A program made the position numbers and the translations under genes. A stretch of 64,000 nt of DNA from Methylibium sp965279545 (GTDB lineage: Bacteria; Pseudomonadota; Gammaproteobacteria; Burkholderiales; Burkholderiaceae_C). Under the pieces are notes generated by a model. The model was not told the DNA's origin, searched no databases, and was given only the letters and a program-made list of their open reading frames with translations. Location: NCBI RefSeq assembly GCF_965279545.1, contig NZ_OZ257250.1, forward strand, positions 1,798,001 through 1,862,000, given 5' to 3'. Positions 10,570-19,102 of this stretch are shown here, piece after piece (position 1 is the stretch's first letter; the number at the start of each line of letters is the position of its first letter).

Positions 10570-10866
10570 TCAATCCTCTTTGCGGTGCGTGATGCGCACG
10601 ACCAGCGCCTTCTCGCACACCTTGAAAATCACGTAAAACGCCGCCGCCGCATAGCCGTAGGCGACCAGCTCCAGCAGCTGCTGCAGCGCCCCTTCACGCA
10701 CCGCATCCACGCCGTGCTCCAGCAAGAAACGCAGGTTCGCCTGCAGCACCGCCAACAGGTTCAGCGACGCGATGCCGAACAGCACGAAACTCACGCCCAT
10801 CAGCAACAGGGCCAACCACCAATGGCGCAGCAGAACCCGGAACACGCGCGAGTCGGCTGCGCCCAT
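10570..10866 (-). CDS. Small two-helix membrane protein of unknown function in the leu cluster
   Basis: This 98-residue protein is not one I recognise. It is predicted to have two membrane helices, about residues 16-41 and 65-83, separated by a loop with charged residues (RFLLEHGVDAVREG), and a short basic C-terminal tail (RITHRKED). The ATG at 10866 is preceded by AGGGGTGGGG; an in-frame GTG six bases upstream is an alternative start. It sits between leuD (stop 8 bases upstream) and leuB (start 2 bases downstream), so it is almost certainly co-transcribed with leucine genes. Whether it has any role in leucine metabolism cannot be told from sequence. Confidence 0.7.
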   Translation of the reverse strand: MGAADSRVFRVLLRHWWLALLLMGVSFVLFGIASLNLLAVLQANLRFLLEHGVDAVREGALQQLLELVAYGYAAAAFYVIFKVCEKALVVRITHRKED

Positions 10867-10874
10867 CCCCACCC

Positions 10875-11519
10875 CTACAGCGAATGCGCCAGCCACGGCT
10901 TGCGCAGCAGGCGTTCGGCCTCGTAGGCGCGGATCTTGTCGGCATGGCGCAAGGTCAGACCGATGTCGTCCAGGCCGCCCAGCAGGCAGTGCTTGCGGAA
11001 GGGCTCGACCTCGAACGCCAGTTCGCTGCCGTCGGGTTTGACGACGACCTGGCGCTCCAGATCGATCGTGAGTTCGTAGCCGACGAAAGCCGCCACCTCG
11101 TCGAACAGCCGCGCCACCTGCTGCTCGGGCAGCACGATCGGCAGCAGGCCGTTCTTGAAGCAGTTGTTGAAGAAGATGTCGGCGAAGCTCGGCGCGATCA
11201 GCGCCCGAAAGCCGTACTGGTCGATCGCCCACGGCGCGTGCTCGCGGCTCGATCCGCAGCCGAAGTTCTTGCGCGCGAGCAGCACCGAGGCTCCCCCGTA
11301 GCGCGGCTGGTTGAGCACGAAGTCCGGATTGGGCCGCCGCATGCCGGCGTCCTGCTCCGGCTCGCCGTGGTCAAGGTAGCGCCACTCGTCGAACAGGTTC
11401 ACGCCAAAGCCGGTGCGCTTGATCGATTTCAGGAACTGCTTCGGGATGATCGCGTCGGTATCGACGTTCTCGCGGTCGATCGGCGCGACCAGCCCTCTGT
11501 GCATACGAAACGGCTGCAT
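10875..11519 (-). CDS. leuD: 3-isopropylmalate dehydratase small subunit
   Basis: LeuD is the small (swivel) subunit of isopropylmalate isomerase and works with LeuC to convert 2- to 3-isopropylmalate. The product has 214 residues. The family N-terminus HRGLVAPIDRENVDTDAIIP and the substrate-recognition loop NFGCGSSREHAPWAI are both present. The start MQPFRMHRG at 11519 matches the usual form of the family, although the upstream ribosome-binding sequence is weak. It lies 56 bases after leuC and ends 8 bases before the small membrane gene. Confidence 0.96.
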   Translation of the reverse strand: MQPFRMHRGLVAPIDRENVDTDAIIPKQFLKSIKRTGFGVNLFDEWRYLDHGEPEQDAGMRRPNPDFVLNQPRYGGASVLLARKNFGCGSSREHAPWAIDQYGFRALIAPSFADIFFNNCFKNGLLPIVLPEQQVARLFDEVAAFVGYELTIDLERQVVVKPDGSELAFEVEPFRKHCLLGGLDDIGLTLRHADKIRAYEAERLLRKPWLAHSL

Positions 11520-11575
11520 GATGATCGGAGGTTCGGGGATTCGGTGTCGAGGAGGCGGGAAGCCGGCAATCGATC

Positions 11576-12991
11576 TCAGGCGATGCGCCGGACGTCGACG
11601 AAGTGCCCTTCCATCGCCGCGGCGGCGGCCATCGCCGGGCTCACGAGGTGGGTGCGACCGCCGGCGCCCTGGCGGCCTTCGAAGTTGCGGTTGCTGGTGG
11701 AGGCACAGCGCTCGCCGGGCTCGAGCCGGTCGGCGTTCATCGCCAGGCACATCGAGCAGCCCGGCTCGCGCCATTCGAAGCCGGCAGCCTTGAACACCGC
11801 ATCGAGCCCTTCGCGCTCGGCCTGCGCCTTCACGAGGCCCGAGCCGGGCACGACCAGCGCCAGCTTCACGTTCACCGCGATGCGGCCGCCGACGCGCCTG
11901 ACGACCGCTGCCGCCTCGCGCAGATCCTCGATGCGCGAGTTGGTGCACGAGCCGATGAAGACCTTGTCGATGCGGATGTCGCCGATCGGCTTGTTCGGCT
12001 CCAGCGCCATGTAGGCCAGCGCGCGCTCGATCGCGCCGCGCTTGTTGGCGTCCTTTTCGTGGTCGGGATCCGGCACGCGGTCGGTGATCGCCAGCACCAT
12101 CTCGGGCGAGGTGCCCCAGGTGACCTGCGGCGAGATCTGTGCCGCGTCGAGTTCGACCACGCGGTCGAAAGGCGCGTCCGGGTCGGAGCGCAGCGTTCGC
12201 CAGTAGCCGACGGCGTGATCCCACTCCACACCCGCTGGCGAGAACGGCCGACCCTTCACGTACTGGATGGTCGTGTCATCCACCGCCACCAGGCCAGCGC
12301 GCGCACCGGCCTCGATGGCCATGTTGCACACCGTCATGCGGCCCTCCATGCTCAACGCCCGGATGGCCGAGCCACCGAACTCGATCGTGTAGCCGTTGCC
12401 GCCGGCGGTGCCGATCTTGCCGATGATCGCCAGCACGATGTCCTTGGCACTGCAGCCCGGCGCAAGCACGCCGTCGACCTTGACCAGCATGTTCTTCGCC
12501 TTCTTGGCGAGCAGCGTCTGCGTGGCCAGCACGTGCTCCACCTCGCTGGTGCCGATGCCATGCGCCAGTGCACCGAAAGCGCCGTGCGTGCTGGTGTGCG
12601 AGTCGCCGCACACGACCGTCATGCCGGGCAGCGTGGCGCCCTGCTCCGGCCCGATCACGTGGACGATGCCCTGGCGCCGGTCGTTCATCTTGAACTGCGT
12701 GATGCCGTAGCGATCGCAGTTGGCGTCCAGCGTGTCGACCTGCAGGCGGGAGACGGGATCGGCGATGCCGGCCGATCGATCGGTGGTCGGCACGTTGTGG
12801 TCGCTGACCGCCAGGTTGGCCGACAGCCGCCAGATCTTGCGGCCGGCCAGGTCCAGGCCCTCGAAGGCCTGGGGACTCGTCACCTCGTGCACCAGATGCC
12901 GGTCGATGTAGAGCACGGCGGTGCCGTCGTCCTCGGAATGGACGACGTGCTCGTCCCACAGCTTGTCGTACAGAGTGCGTCCCATACCCAT
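11576..12991 (-). CDS. leuC: 3-isopropylmalate dehydratase large subunit
   Basis: LeuC is the aconitase-type subunit that holds a [4Fe-4S] cluster and isomerises 2-isopropylmalate. The product has 471 residues from MGMGRTLYDKLWDEHVV; an in-frame ATG two codons later (12985) is an equally possible start. Cluster cysteines occur in IGSCTNSR and PGCSMCLAMN, and the active-site motifs VCGDSHTSTHGAFG and STSNRNFEGRQG are intact. A longer frame reaching into gltA is rejected because its extra residues read through the gltA terminator. The start lies only 24 bases beyond that terminator, which leaves little room for a promoter of its own. Confidence 0.97.
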   Translation of the reverse strand: MGMGRTLYDKLWDEHVVHSEDDGTAVLYIDRHLVHEVTSPQAFEGLDLAGRKIWRLSANLAVSDHNVPTTDRSAGIADPVSRLQVDTLDANCDRYGITQFKMNDRRQGIVHVIGPEQGATLPGMTVVCGDSHTSTHGAFGALAHGIGTSEVEHVLATQTLLAKKAKNMLVKVDGVLAPGCSAKDIVLAIIGKIGTAGGNGYTIEFGGSAIRALSMEGRMTVCNMAIEAGARAGLVAVDDTTIQYVKGRPFSPAGVEWDHAVGYWRTLRSDPDAPFDRVVELDAAQISPQVTWGTSPEMVLAITDRVPDPDHEKDANKRGAIERALAYMALEPNKPIGDIRIDKVFIGSCTNSRIEDLREAAAVVRRVGGRIAVNVKLALVVPGSGLVKAQAEREGLDAVFKAAGFEWREPGCSMCLAMNADRLEPGERCASTSNRNFEGRQGAGGRTHLVSPAMAAAAAMEGHFVDVRRIA

Positions 12992-13014
12992 GATTTTAGG
13001 CGTCAACAACAAGA

Positions 13015-13037
13015 AACCCCGGCGCGAGGCCGGGGTT
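13015..13037 (-). terminator. Intrinsic terminator after gltA, directly upstream of leuC
   Basis: A perfect 9-bp stem, AACCCCGGC pairing with GCCGGGGTT around a five-base loop, is followed on the minus strand by TCTTGTTGTTG. It lies 24 bases after the gltA stop and 24 bases before the leuC start. It should end the sdh-gltA transcript; given its position it could also act as an attenuator for leuC. Confidence 0.8.
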
Positions 13038-13061
13038 CCATTGAACAGAGCGGATCCGGCG

Positions 13062-14375
13062 TCAAATGCGCTGGTCAATCGGCTTGACGTTGCGGGCGGT
13101 GGCGCCGACGAACAGCTGGCGCGGCCGGCCGATCTTGTACTCCGGGTCGCCGATCATCTCGTTGAGCTGCGCGATCCAGCCGACCGTGCGGGCCAGTGCG
13201 AAGACGGCGGTGAACAAGGTCACCGGGATGCCGATCGCGCGCTGCACGATGCCGGAGTAGAAGTCGACGTTCGGATAGAGCTTGCGCGAGACGAAGTAGT
13301 CGTCTTCCAGCGCGATCTTCTCCAGCTCCATCGCCAGCTTGAACAGCGGGTCGTTGTTCAGGCCCAGGTCGCCGAGCACCTCGTGGCAGGTTTCGCGCAT
13401 CAGCTTGGCACGCGGGTCGTAGTTCTTGTAGACACGGTGCCCGAAGCCCATCAGGCGCACGCCCGAGTTCTTGTCCTTGACCTGTTCGATGAACTTGCCG
13501 ACCTTGGCCACGCCGCCCATCTTCTGGATGTCCTCCAGCATGTTCAGGCAGGCTTCGTTGGCGCCCCCGTGGGCGGGCCCCCACAGGCAGGCCACGCCGG
13601 CCGCGATGGCGGCAAAGGGGTTGGTGCCGGAGCTGCCGCACAGGCGCACCGTCGAGGTCGACGCGTTCTGCTCGTGGTCGGCGTGCAGGATGAAGATGCG
13701 GTCCATCGCGCGCACCAGCACGTCGTTCGGCTCGTATTCCTCGCAGGGCGTGCCGAACATCATGCGCATGAAGTTCGAGGTGTAGCTCAGCTCGTTCTTG
13801 GGGTAGATGTAGGGCTGGCCGATCGAGTACTTGTAGGCCATCGCGACCAGCGTCGGCATCTTCGCGATCAGGCGGATCGCGGCGATCGCGCGATGCTCGG
13901 GGTTCTGCACGTCGGTGCTGTCGTGATAGAAGGCCGACAGCCCGCCCACCAAGCCGGTCAGCACGGCCATCGGGTGCGCGTCACGACGGAAGCCGCGCAG
14001 GAAGAACTGCATCTGCTCGTTGACCATCGTGTGGCCGTTGACCGTCTTGACGAACTTCGCCTTCTCGGCGGCGCTCGGCAACTCGCCATTGAGCAGCAGG
14101 TAACAGGTCTCGAGGAAATCGCAGTTCTCGGCCAGCTGCTCGATCGGGTAGCCGCGGTACAGCAGTTCGCCCTTGTCGCCGTCGATGTAGGTGATGGCGG
14201 ACTGGCAGGAGGCCGTGCTCAGGAAACCCGGGTCGTAGGTGAACTTTCCGGTCTGGGCGTACAGCTTGCGGATATCGATCACGTCCGGGCCCACACTGCC
14301 CTTGTAGATCGGCAATTCCATGCTCGGGCTGCCGTCGGAGAACGACAGGGTGGCTTTCACGTCGGACGGTGTCAT
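13062..14375 (-). CDS. gltA: Citrate synthase (type II, hexameric)
   Basis: GltA condenses oxaloacetate and acetyl-CoA to citrate, the entry step of the TCA cycle. The product has 437 residues, the size of the NADH-sensitive Gram-negative type, with the extended N-terminal domain. Catalytic regions include LWGPAHGGANEACL and MGFGHRVYKNYDPRAK, and the substrate arginine region is near FLRGFRRDAHPMAV. The start MTPSDVKATLSFSDG at 14375 has a good ribosome-binding site (AAGGAA). It follows sdhE by 79 bases at the end of the sdh cluster and is closed by a strong terminator, so sdhCDAB-sdhE-gltA is probably one transcription unit. Confidence 0.98.
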   Translation of the reverse strand: MTPSDVKATLSFSDGSPSMELPIYKGSVGPDVIDIRKLYAQTGKFTYDPGFLSTASCQSAITYIDGDKGELLYRGYPIEQLAENCDFLETCYLLLNGELPSAAEKAKFVKTVNGHTMVNEQMQFFLRGFRRDAHPMAVLTGLVGGLSAFYHDSTDVQNPEHRAIAAIRLIAKMPTLVAMAYKYSIGQPYIYPKNELSYTSNFMRMMFGTPCEEYEPNDVLVRAMDRIFILHADHEQNASTSTVRLCGSSGTNPFAAIAAGVACLWGPAHGGANEACLNMLEDIQKMGGVAKVGKFIEQVKDKNSGVRLMGFGHRVYKNYDPRAKLMRETCHEVLGDLGLNNDPLFKLAMELEKIALEDDYFVSRKLYPNVDFYSGIVQRAIGIPVTLFTAVFALARTVGWIAQLNEMIGDPEYKIGRPRQLFVGATARNVKPIDQRI

Positions 14376-14454
14376 GGCAGTTCCTTGGCTAGAGACTTCT
14401 GGAGAGACGAGGGGCAAAGAGCGAGGGACGAAAATGAACAGGCGCAGCGGCGCC

Positions 14455-14742
14455 TCAAACCGATCGCGGCATGCGCAGCTGGCCGAGCACCAGCTGCACT
14501 TCGGGCCGGTCGAGCGCAGCCTCGGGCTCCTTGCGCGCAAGGAGCAGATCCAGCAGGTCGTTGTCGGCCAGGTCCATCAGCGCCTCCAGGCCCAGCGCCT
14601 GGCGCTGCGTCAGCGAGCCTTCATGCCGGACGAAAAAACGTTCGATGAACAGGTCGTTCTCGAGCAGCCCGCGCCGGCAACGCCAGCGCAGCTTGCTCAG
14701 GGCAGCGGCGCTCAGCAGCGGGTCGTCGAGTGCGGGCGTCAT
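14455..14742 (-). CDS. sdhE: Succinate dehydrogenase flavinylation/assembly factor SdhE
   Basis: SdhE (YgfY, DUF339) is a small soluble protein that helps attach FAD covalently to SdhA. This copy has 95 residues. The signature RGxxE motif is present as Arg24-Gly-Leu-Leu-Glu28 in RCRRGLLENDLFIERFF. It lies 19 bases after sdhB and 79 bases before gltA, the standard position in beta-proteobacteria. The C-terminal part, MDLADNDLLDLLLARKEP, matches the helical family fold. Confidence 0.95.
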   Translation of the reverse strand: MTPALDDPLLSAAALSKLRWRCRRGLLENDLFIERFFVRHEGSLTQRQALGLEALMDLADNDLLDLLLARKEPEAALDRPEVQLVLGQLRMPRSV

Positions 14743-14761
14743 GCGGACATGCCTGTCGAGG

Positions 14762-15466
14762 TCAAACGGCGCGGCGCACCATCAATTCCTTGATCTTGCC
14801 GATCGCCTTGGTCGGGTTCAGGCCCTTGGGGCAGACATCGACGCAGTTCATGATCGTGTGGCAGCGGAACAGCCGGTACGGGTCCTCGAGGTTGTCGAGG
14901 CGCGCCGCGGTGTCCTGGTCGCGGCTGTCGGCGATGAAGCGGTAGGCCTGCAGCAGGCCGGCCGGGCCGACGAACTTGTCGGGGTTCCACCAGAAGCTCG
15001 GGCAGGAGGTCGAACAGCTCGCGCACAGGATGCACTCGTACAGGCCGTTGAGCTCGTCGCGCTCCTCGGGCGACTGCAGGCGCTCCTTCTCGGGCGGCAC
15101 CTCGTCATTGACGAGGTAGGGCTTGATCGAGTTGTACTGCTTGAAGAACTGCGTCATGTCCACGATCAGGTCGCGGATCACCGGCAGCCCGGGCAGCGGC
15201 TTGAGCACCACGGTGCCCGGCAGGCTGCGCATGTTGGTCAGACAGGCCAGGCCGTTCTTGCCGTTGATGTTCATCGCGTCGGAGCCGCACACGCCCTCGC
15301 GGCAGGAGCGGCGAAAGCTCAGGCTCGGATCGACCGCCTTGAGCTTGTTCAAGGCGTCGAGCAGCATGCGCTCGGAACCGTCGAGTTCGACCTCGAGCGT
15401 CTGCATGTACGGCTTGGCGTCGGTGTCCGGGTCGTAGCGGTAGATCTGGAAAGTGCGCTTGCTCAT
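14762..15466 (-). CDS. sdhB: Succinate dehydrogenase iron-sulfur subunit
   Basis: SdhB carries electrons from the FAD of SdhA to ubiquinone through three iron-sulfur centres. The product has 234 residues. The [2Fe-2S] ligands are Cys55, Cys60, Asp63 and Cys75 (SCREGVCGSD...GLAC), with the same numbering and the same Asp as in E. coli. The [4Fe-4S] and [3Fe-4S] centres are served by CILCASCSTSCPSFW and CHTIMNCVDVCPKGLNP. It sits 34 bases after sdhA and 19 bases before sdhE, on the cytoplasmic face of the membrane complex. Confidence 0.98.
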   Translation of the reverse strand: MSKRTFQIYRYDPDTDAKPYMQTLEVELDGSERMLLDALNKLKAVDPSLSFRRSCREGVCGSDAMNINGKNGLACLTNMRSLPGTVVLKPLPGLPVIRDLIVDMTQFFKQYNSIKPYLVNDEVPPEKERLQSPEERDELNGLYECILCASCSTSCPSFWWNPDKFVGPAGLLQAYRFIADSRDQDTAARLDNLEDPYRLFRCHTIMNCVDVCPKGLNPTKAIGKIKELMVRRAV

Positions 15467-15500
15467 GTTCTCGCTTCCTGGGGCGCTCGGCTCTGAGGGA

Positions 15501-17291
15501 TCAGAACGTGCGGACCTTGGGGGGGATCGACTCGACCGACAGCGGCTTCAGGTTGACCGGCTTGTAGTCGAGCCGGTTGCCTTCGCTGTACCAGAGGGTG
15601 TGCTTCATCCACACGGCATCGTTGCGGCCGTTCGGATGCTCCGCCGTGTCGCCGTAGTCGTTGACGGTGTGCGCACCGCGGCTTTCCTTGCGCGCCGCCG
15701 CCGACACGATGGTGGCCTGCGCGGCCTCGATCAGGTTCTCGACTTCCAGCGCTTCGATGCGGGCCGTGTTGAAGACCTTCGACTTGTCCTTCAGCGCGAT
15801 GCTCTGGACGCGCGCCGCCACGGCGGCGATCTTCGTGACGCCTTCGTCGAGGATGGCCTGCGTGCGGAACACCCCGGCATGCTGCTGCATCGTCGTGCGG
15901 ATGTCGTTGGCCACGTCCTGCGCGTACTCGCCGCTCTGGCTGCCGTCCAGACGGGCCAACCGTGCCAGCGTCCGGTCGGCGGCGTCCTTCGGCAAAGCCT
16001 TGTGCGACTTGTTCTTCTCGTTGAACTCGACGATGTGGTTGCCGGCCGCCCGGCCGAACACCAGCAGGTCGAGCAGCGAGTTCGTCCCCAGCCGGTTGGC
16101 ACCGTGCACGCTGACGCAGGCGCACTCGCCGACCGCGTACAGGCCGTTGACGATCTCATTGGGCTTGCCATTGTTCGGCACCACCACCTGGCCGTGGACG
16201 TTGGTCGGGATGCCGCCCATCTGGTAGTGGATGGTCGGCACCACCGGGATCGGCTCCTTGGTGATGTCGACGTTGGCGAAGTTGTGGCCGATCTCGAACA
16301 CGCTGGGCAGGCGCTTCAGGATGGTCTCGCCGCCCAGGTGCGTCATGTCGAGCTGGATGTAGTCCTTGTTCGGACCGCAGCCGCGCCCTTCCTTGATCTC
16401 CTGGTCCATGCAGCGCGACACGAAGTCGCGCGGCGCCAGGTCCTTCAGCGTCGGTGCATAGCGTTCCATGAAGCGCTCGCCGTTGCTGTTGCGCAGGATC
16501 GCGCCTTCGCCGCGGCAACCTTCGGTCAGCAGCACGCCGGCGTTGTGCACGCCGGTCGGATGGAACTGCCAGAACTCCATGTCCTCCAGCGGGATGCCGG
16601 CACGGGCCGCCATGCCCAGGCCGTCACCGGTGTTGATGAAGGCGTTGGTGCTGGCGGCGAAGATGCGCCCCGCCCCACCGGTCGCGAGCAGCACGGTCTT
16701 GCCCTGCAGGACATGGACGTCGCCGGTCTCCATTTCGAGCGCGGTGACGCCGATCACGTCGCCTTCGGCATCGCGGATCAGGTCCAGCGCCATCCACTCG
16801 ACGAAGAAGTTGGTGCGCGCCTTGACGTTCTGCTGGTACAGCGTATGCAGCATGGCGTGGCCGGTGCGGTCGGCCGCGGCGCAGGCGCGCTGCACCGGCT
16901 TCTCGCCGTAGTTGGCCGTGTGGCCGCCGAACGGGCGCTGGTAGATCGTGCCGTCCGGGTTGCGGTCGAACGGCATGCCGAAGTGCTCGAGCTCGTAGAC
17001 GACCTTGGGCGCTTCGCGGCACATGAACTCGATCGCGTCCTGGTCGCCGAGCCAGTCGGAGCCCTTGACGGTGTCGAAGAAGTGGTAGTGCCAGTTGTCG
17101 TCGGACATGTTGCCCAGCGAGGCACCGATACCGCCCTGCGCCGCCACGGTGTGCGAGCGGGTCGGGAACACCTTGGACAGCACGGCCACGTTCAGTCCGG
17201 CGCGGGCCAGCTGCAACGAGGCCCGCATGCCGGAGCCGCCGGCACCGATGATGACGACGTCGAACCTGCGCGTCGGGAGGGATTGCATCAT
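15501..17291 (-). CDS. sdhA: Succinate dehydrogenase flavoprotein subunit
   Basis: SdhA oxidises succinate to fumarate using covalently bound FAD. The product has 596 residues. The dinucleotide-binding motif VVIIGAGGSGMRAS is at the N-terminus, the flavin-linking histidine lies in TRSHTVAAQGG, and the active-site region includes HPTGVHNAGVLLTEGCRGEG and SVHGANRLGTNSLLDL. Two consecutive ATG codons (17291 and 17288) are both possible starts; the first lies 2 bases after the sdhD stop. A longer reading would overlap sdhD entirely and is rejected. It is part of sdhCDAB. Confidence 0.98.
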   Translation of the reverse strand: MMQSLPTRRFDVVIIGAGGSGMRASLQLARAGLNVAVLSKVFPTRSHTVAAQGGIGASLGNMSDDNWHYHFFDTVKGSDWLGDQDAIEFMCREAPKVVYELEHFGMPFDRNPDGTIYQRPFGGHTANYGEKPVQRACAAADRTGHAMLHTLYQQNVKARTNFFVEWMALDLIRDAEGDVIGVTALEMETGDVHVLQGKTVLLATGGAGRIFAASTNAFINTGDGLGMAARAGIPLEDMEFWQFHPTGVHNAGVLLTEGCRGEGAILRNSNGERFMERYAPTLKDLAPRDFVSRCMDQEIKEGRGCGPNKDYIQLDMTHLGGETILKRLPSVFEIGHNFANVDITKEPIPVVPTIHYQMGGIPTNVHGQVVVPNNGKPNEIVNGLYAVGECACVSVHGANRLGTNSLLDLLVFGRAAGNHIVEFNEKNKSHKALPKDAADRTLARLARLDGSQSGEYAQDVANDIRTTMQQHAGVFRTQAILDEGVTKIAAVAARVQSIALKDKSKVFNTARIEALEVENLIEAAQATIVSAAARKESRGAHTVNDYGDTAEHPNGRNDAVWMKHTLWYSEGNRLDYKPVNLKPLSVESIPPKVRTF

Positions 17292-17293
17292 TT

Positions 17294-17656
17294 TCACAGC
17301 CTCCAGAGCACTTGAATCGCCCAGCCGGCGCAGCCGACCAGCCACGAGAGCGTCAACACCTGCAACACCAGCCGCACACCCACGGGCTTGACATAGTCCA
17401 TCCAGATGTCGCGCACGCCCACCCAGGCGTGCCATGCGAGCGAGACGATGATGACGAAGGTCAAGACCTTCATCCACTGCGACGAAAAGATGGCAGCCCA
17501 GCGCTCGTAGCCCATCGGCGCGCCGAACAGCACCTGCGCGATCAGCACGACCGTGAAGATCGCCATCAGCGAGGCAGTGACGCGCTGGCTGAGCCAGTCG
17601 CGCAAGCCGTAGTGCGCACCGACGACGATGCGCTTGGATCCGTAGTTCTGTGTCAT
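17294..17656 (-). CDS. sdhD: Succinate dehydrogenase membrane anchor subunit
   Basis: SdhD is one of the two hydrophobic subunits that anchor succinate dehydrogenase, bind heme b and form the quinone site. The 120-residue protein shows three membrane helices. The conserved LAWHAWVGVRDIWMDYVKP segment contains the likely heme/quinone histidine. It begins 37 bases after sdhC and ends 2 bases before sdhA. Its N-terminal MTQNYGSKRIVVGAHYGLRDWLSQR is typical of beta-proteobacterial SdhD. Confidence 0.96.
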   Translation of the reverse strand: MTQNYGSKRIVVGAHYGLRDWLSQRVTASLMAIFTVVLIAQVLFGAPMGYERWAAIFSSQWMKVLTFVIIVSLAWHAWVGVRDIWMDYVKPVGVRLVLQVLTLSWLVGCAGWAIQVLWRL

Positions 17657-17693
17657 GGTGATCGATCCGCGTTGTCTCTGTTCTTTCTTCTTC

Positions 17694-18140
17694 TCAGTAC
17701 CAGCCGAACAGCTTGCCCATCAGCGCCAGGGTCAACACGGTGCTGAGCCCGAGAGTCACCAGCGCCGAGCTGTGGCCGACTTCCTTGCTGACGGCATGCG
17801 TCATGTCCATCCACAGATGGCGCACGCCGGCGATGAAGTGCAGCAGATAGGCCCAGATCAGCGCCAGCGCCACCAGCTTGACGAACCAGCCCGGCACGAA
17901 CCCGATGCCGGCCACGAAGGCGCTGGTGAAGGTCTCGTACGAGATTTCGGAGCTCAGGCTGGTGTCGAACAGCCACACGATGAAGGGCAGCAGCAGGAAC
18001 ATCACGGCGCCGCTGATGCGGTGCAGGATCGACACGATGCCTGCGGGCGGCAACCGGTAGCCGACGATCTGGCTCACGTTGATGTTGCGGTAGACCGGAC
18101 GCGGCCGGCCTGATTTCACGCTGGTGTCTGCCATACCCAT
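17694..18140 (-). CDS. sdhC: Succinate dehydrogenase cytochrome b556 subunit
   Basis: SdhC is the larger membrane anchor of succinate dehydrogenase and contributes ligands to heme b and the quinone pocket. It has 148 residues and three membrane helices. The family signature RPVYRNINVSQIVGYRLPP, SILHRISG and the helix LLHFIAGVRHLWMDM are present. The start is either ATG 18140 (MGMADTS) or ATG 18134; AAGG precedes the first. It opens the sdh operon, 108 bases after the GntR gene on the same strand; that gap must hold the sdh promoter unless transcription continues from the regulator. Confidence 0.96.
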   Translation of the reverse strand: MGMADTSVKSGRPRPVYRNINVSQIVGYRLPPAGIVSILHRISGAVMFLLLPFIVWLFDTSLSSEISYETFTSAFVAGIGFVPGWFVKLVALALIWAYLLHFIAGVRHLWMDMTHAVSKEVGHSSALVTLGLSTVLTLALMGKLFGWY

Positions 18141-18248
18141 GTACCTTGTTTTAGTCTGTGAAACCCGGCGAGTTTATTGCATTGTTGCATCGCAGCAGAC
18201 GGATTGCAGCCGGGGCGCATCCGACGCCGGATTCTGTTCCGTTCCGGT

Positions 18249-19025
18249 TCAGCTCAGCTCGTTCCTGTAGTGATGCATCGTCGTGTCGTAGAGGCCGCGG
18301 CGCAGTTCCACCGGCCGGTCGCCGTAGGTCAGCGTGCGCCGCTCCACGCTCAGCAAGGGCGCGCCGAGCGCCACCTGCAGCAGTTCCGCCTCCGCGGCTG
18401 TCGCCGCGACGGCCCGCAACTTTTCTTCCGCGCGAATCATCCGCACGCCGAATTCGGTCTCGAAAGTGGCATACAGCGCGCCGCGTGATTCGGCCAACCG
18501 CTCGGCCGTGAGCCCCTTGAACAGCGCGCCGTTGAGCCAGATGTCGTCCAGCACCACCGGGCGCCCGCCGAAGGACAGCAGGCGCCGCACCTGGATCACC
18601 GCTTCGCCCGCCTTGAGCTCCAGCGCGCGCGCCACCTCGGCCGTGGCCCGCACGCGCCGGCAATCGAGGAAGCGTCGTTCGACCACGCCGACCTTGCCCT
18701 CGGCATCGGGCACCAGGCGCAGGAAACGGTACTGCACCTGCTGCTCGGCGTGCGTCGCGACGAAGGTGCCCTTGCCCTGGCGGCGCACCACCAGGTTCTC
18801 GGTCGCGAGTTCGTCGATCGCCTTTCGCACCGTGCCCTGACTCACCTTGTAGCGCGCCGCGAGTTCGATCTCGCTCGGGATCGCCTCGCCGGGGCGCCAC
18901 TCGCCGCCCTGCAGGCTGCGCGTGATCAGTGCCTTGATCTGCTGGTACAGCGGACTGAAGGCCGGCCCCGACGTCTCGAGCGACGCGTCCTCGGCAGGCA
19001 AAGGGGAAGGCAGGGCGGCAGCCAT
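18249..19025 (-). CDS. GntR-family transcriptional regulator (HutC/UTRA type)
   Basis: This 258-residue regulator has a GntR winged helix-turn-helix at about residues 24-95 (LYQQIKALITRSLQGGEWRPGEAIPSE as consecutive parts, then VSQGTVRKAIDELATENLVVRRQGKGTFV). It is followed by a UTRA effector-binding domain at about 110-250 that ends ELRRGLYDTTMHHYRNELS. It lies upstream of sdhCDAB-gltA on the same strand and divergent from mdh, so control of TCA-cycle genes is a reasonable inference. A perfect 18-bp palindrome in the divergent region is its most likely operator. The effector is unknown from sequence. Confidence 0.92.
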   Translation of the reverse strand: MAAALPSPLPAEDASLETSGPAFSPLYQQIKALITRSLQGGEWRPGEAIPSEIELAARYKVSQGTVRKAIDELATENLVVRRQGKGTFVATHAEQQVQYRFLRLVPDAEGKVGVVERRFLDCRRVRATAEVARALELKAGEAVIQVRRLLSFGGRPVVLDDIWLNGALFKGLTAERLAESRGALYATFETEFGVRMIRAEEKLRAVAATAAEAELLQVALGAPLLSVERRTLTYGDRPVELRRGLYDTTMHHYRNELS

Positions 19026-19077
19026 GCCGCCGATTGCATCACAGCGCCCCCCTGAACGTCCAGCAGACCCATGAAAG

Positions 19078-19095
19078 ATGTCTTATATAAGACAT
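19078..19095. promoter_or_regulatory. Perfect 18-bp palindrome, candidate GntR operator
   Basis: The sequence ATGTCTTATATAAGACAT equals its own reverse complement over all 18 bases. It lies between the divergent GntR gene (start 19025) and mdh (start 19230), 7 bases upstream of the -35 box of a predicted mdh promoter. Length and symmetry fit a GntR dimer site. I found no second copy in the window. Confidence 0.65.
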
Positions 19096-19102
19096 AAGAA
19101 TG

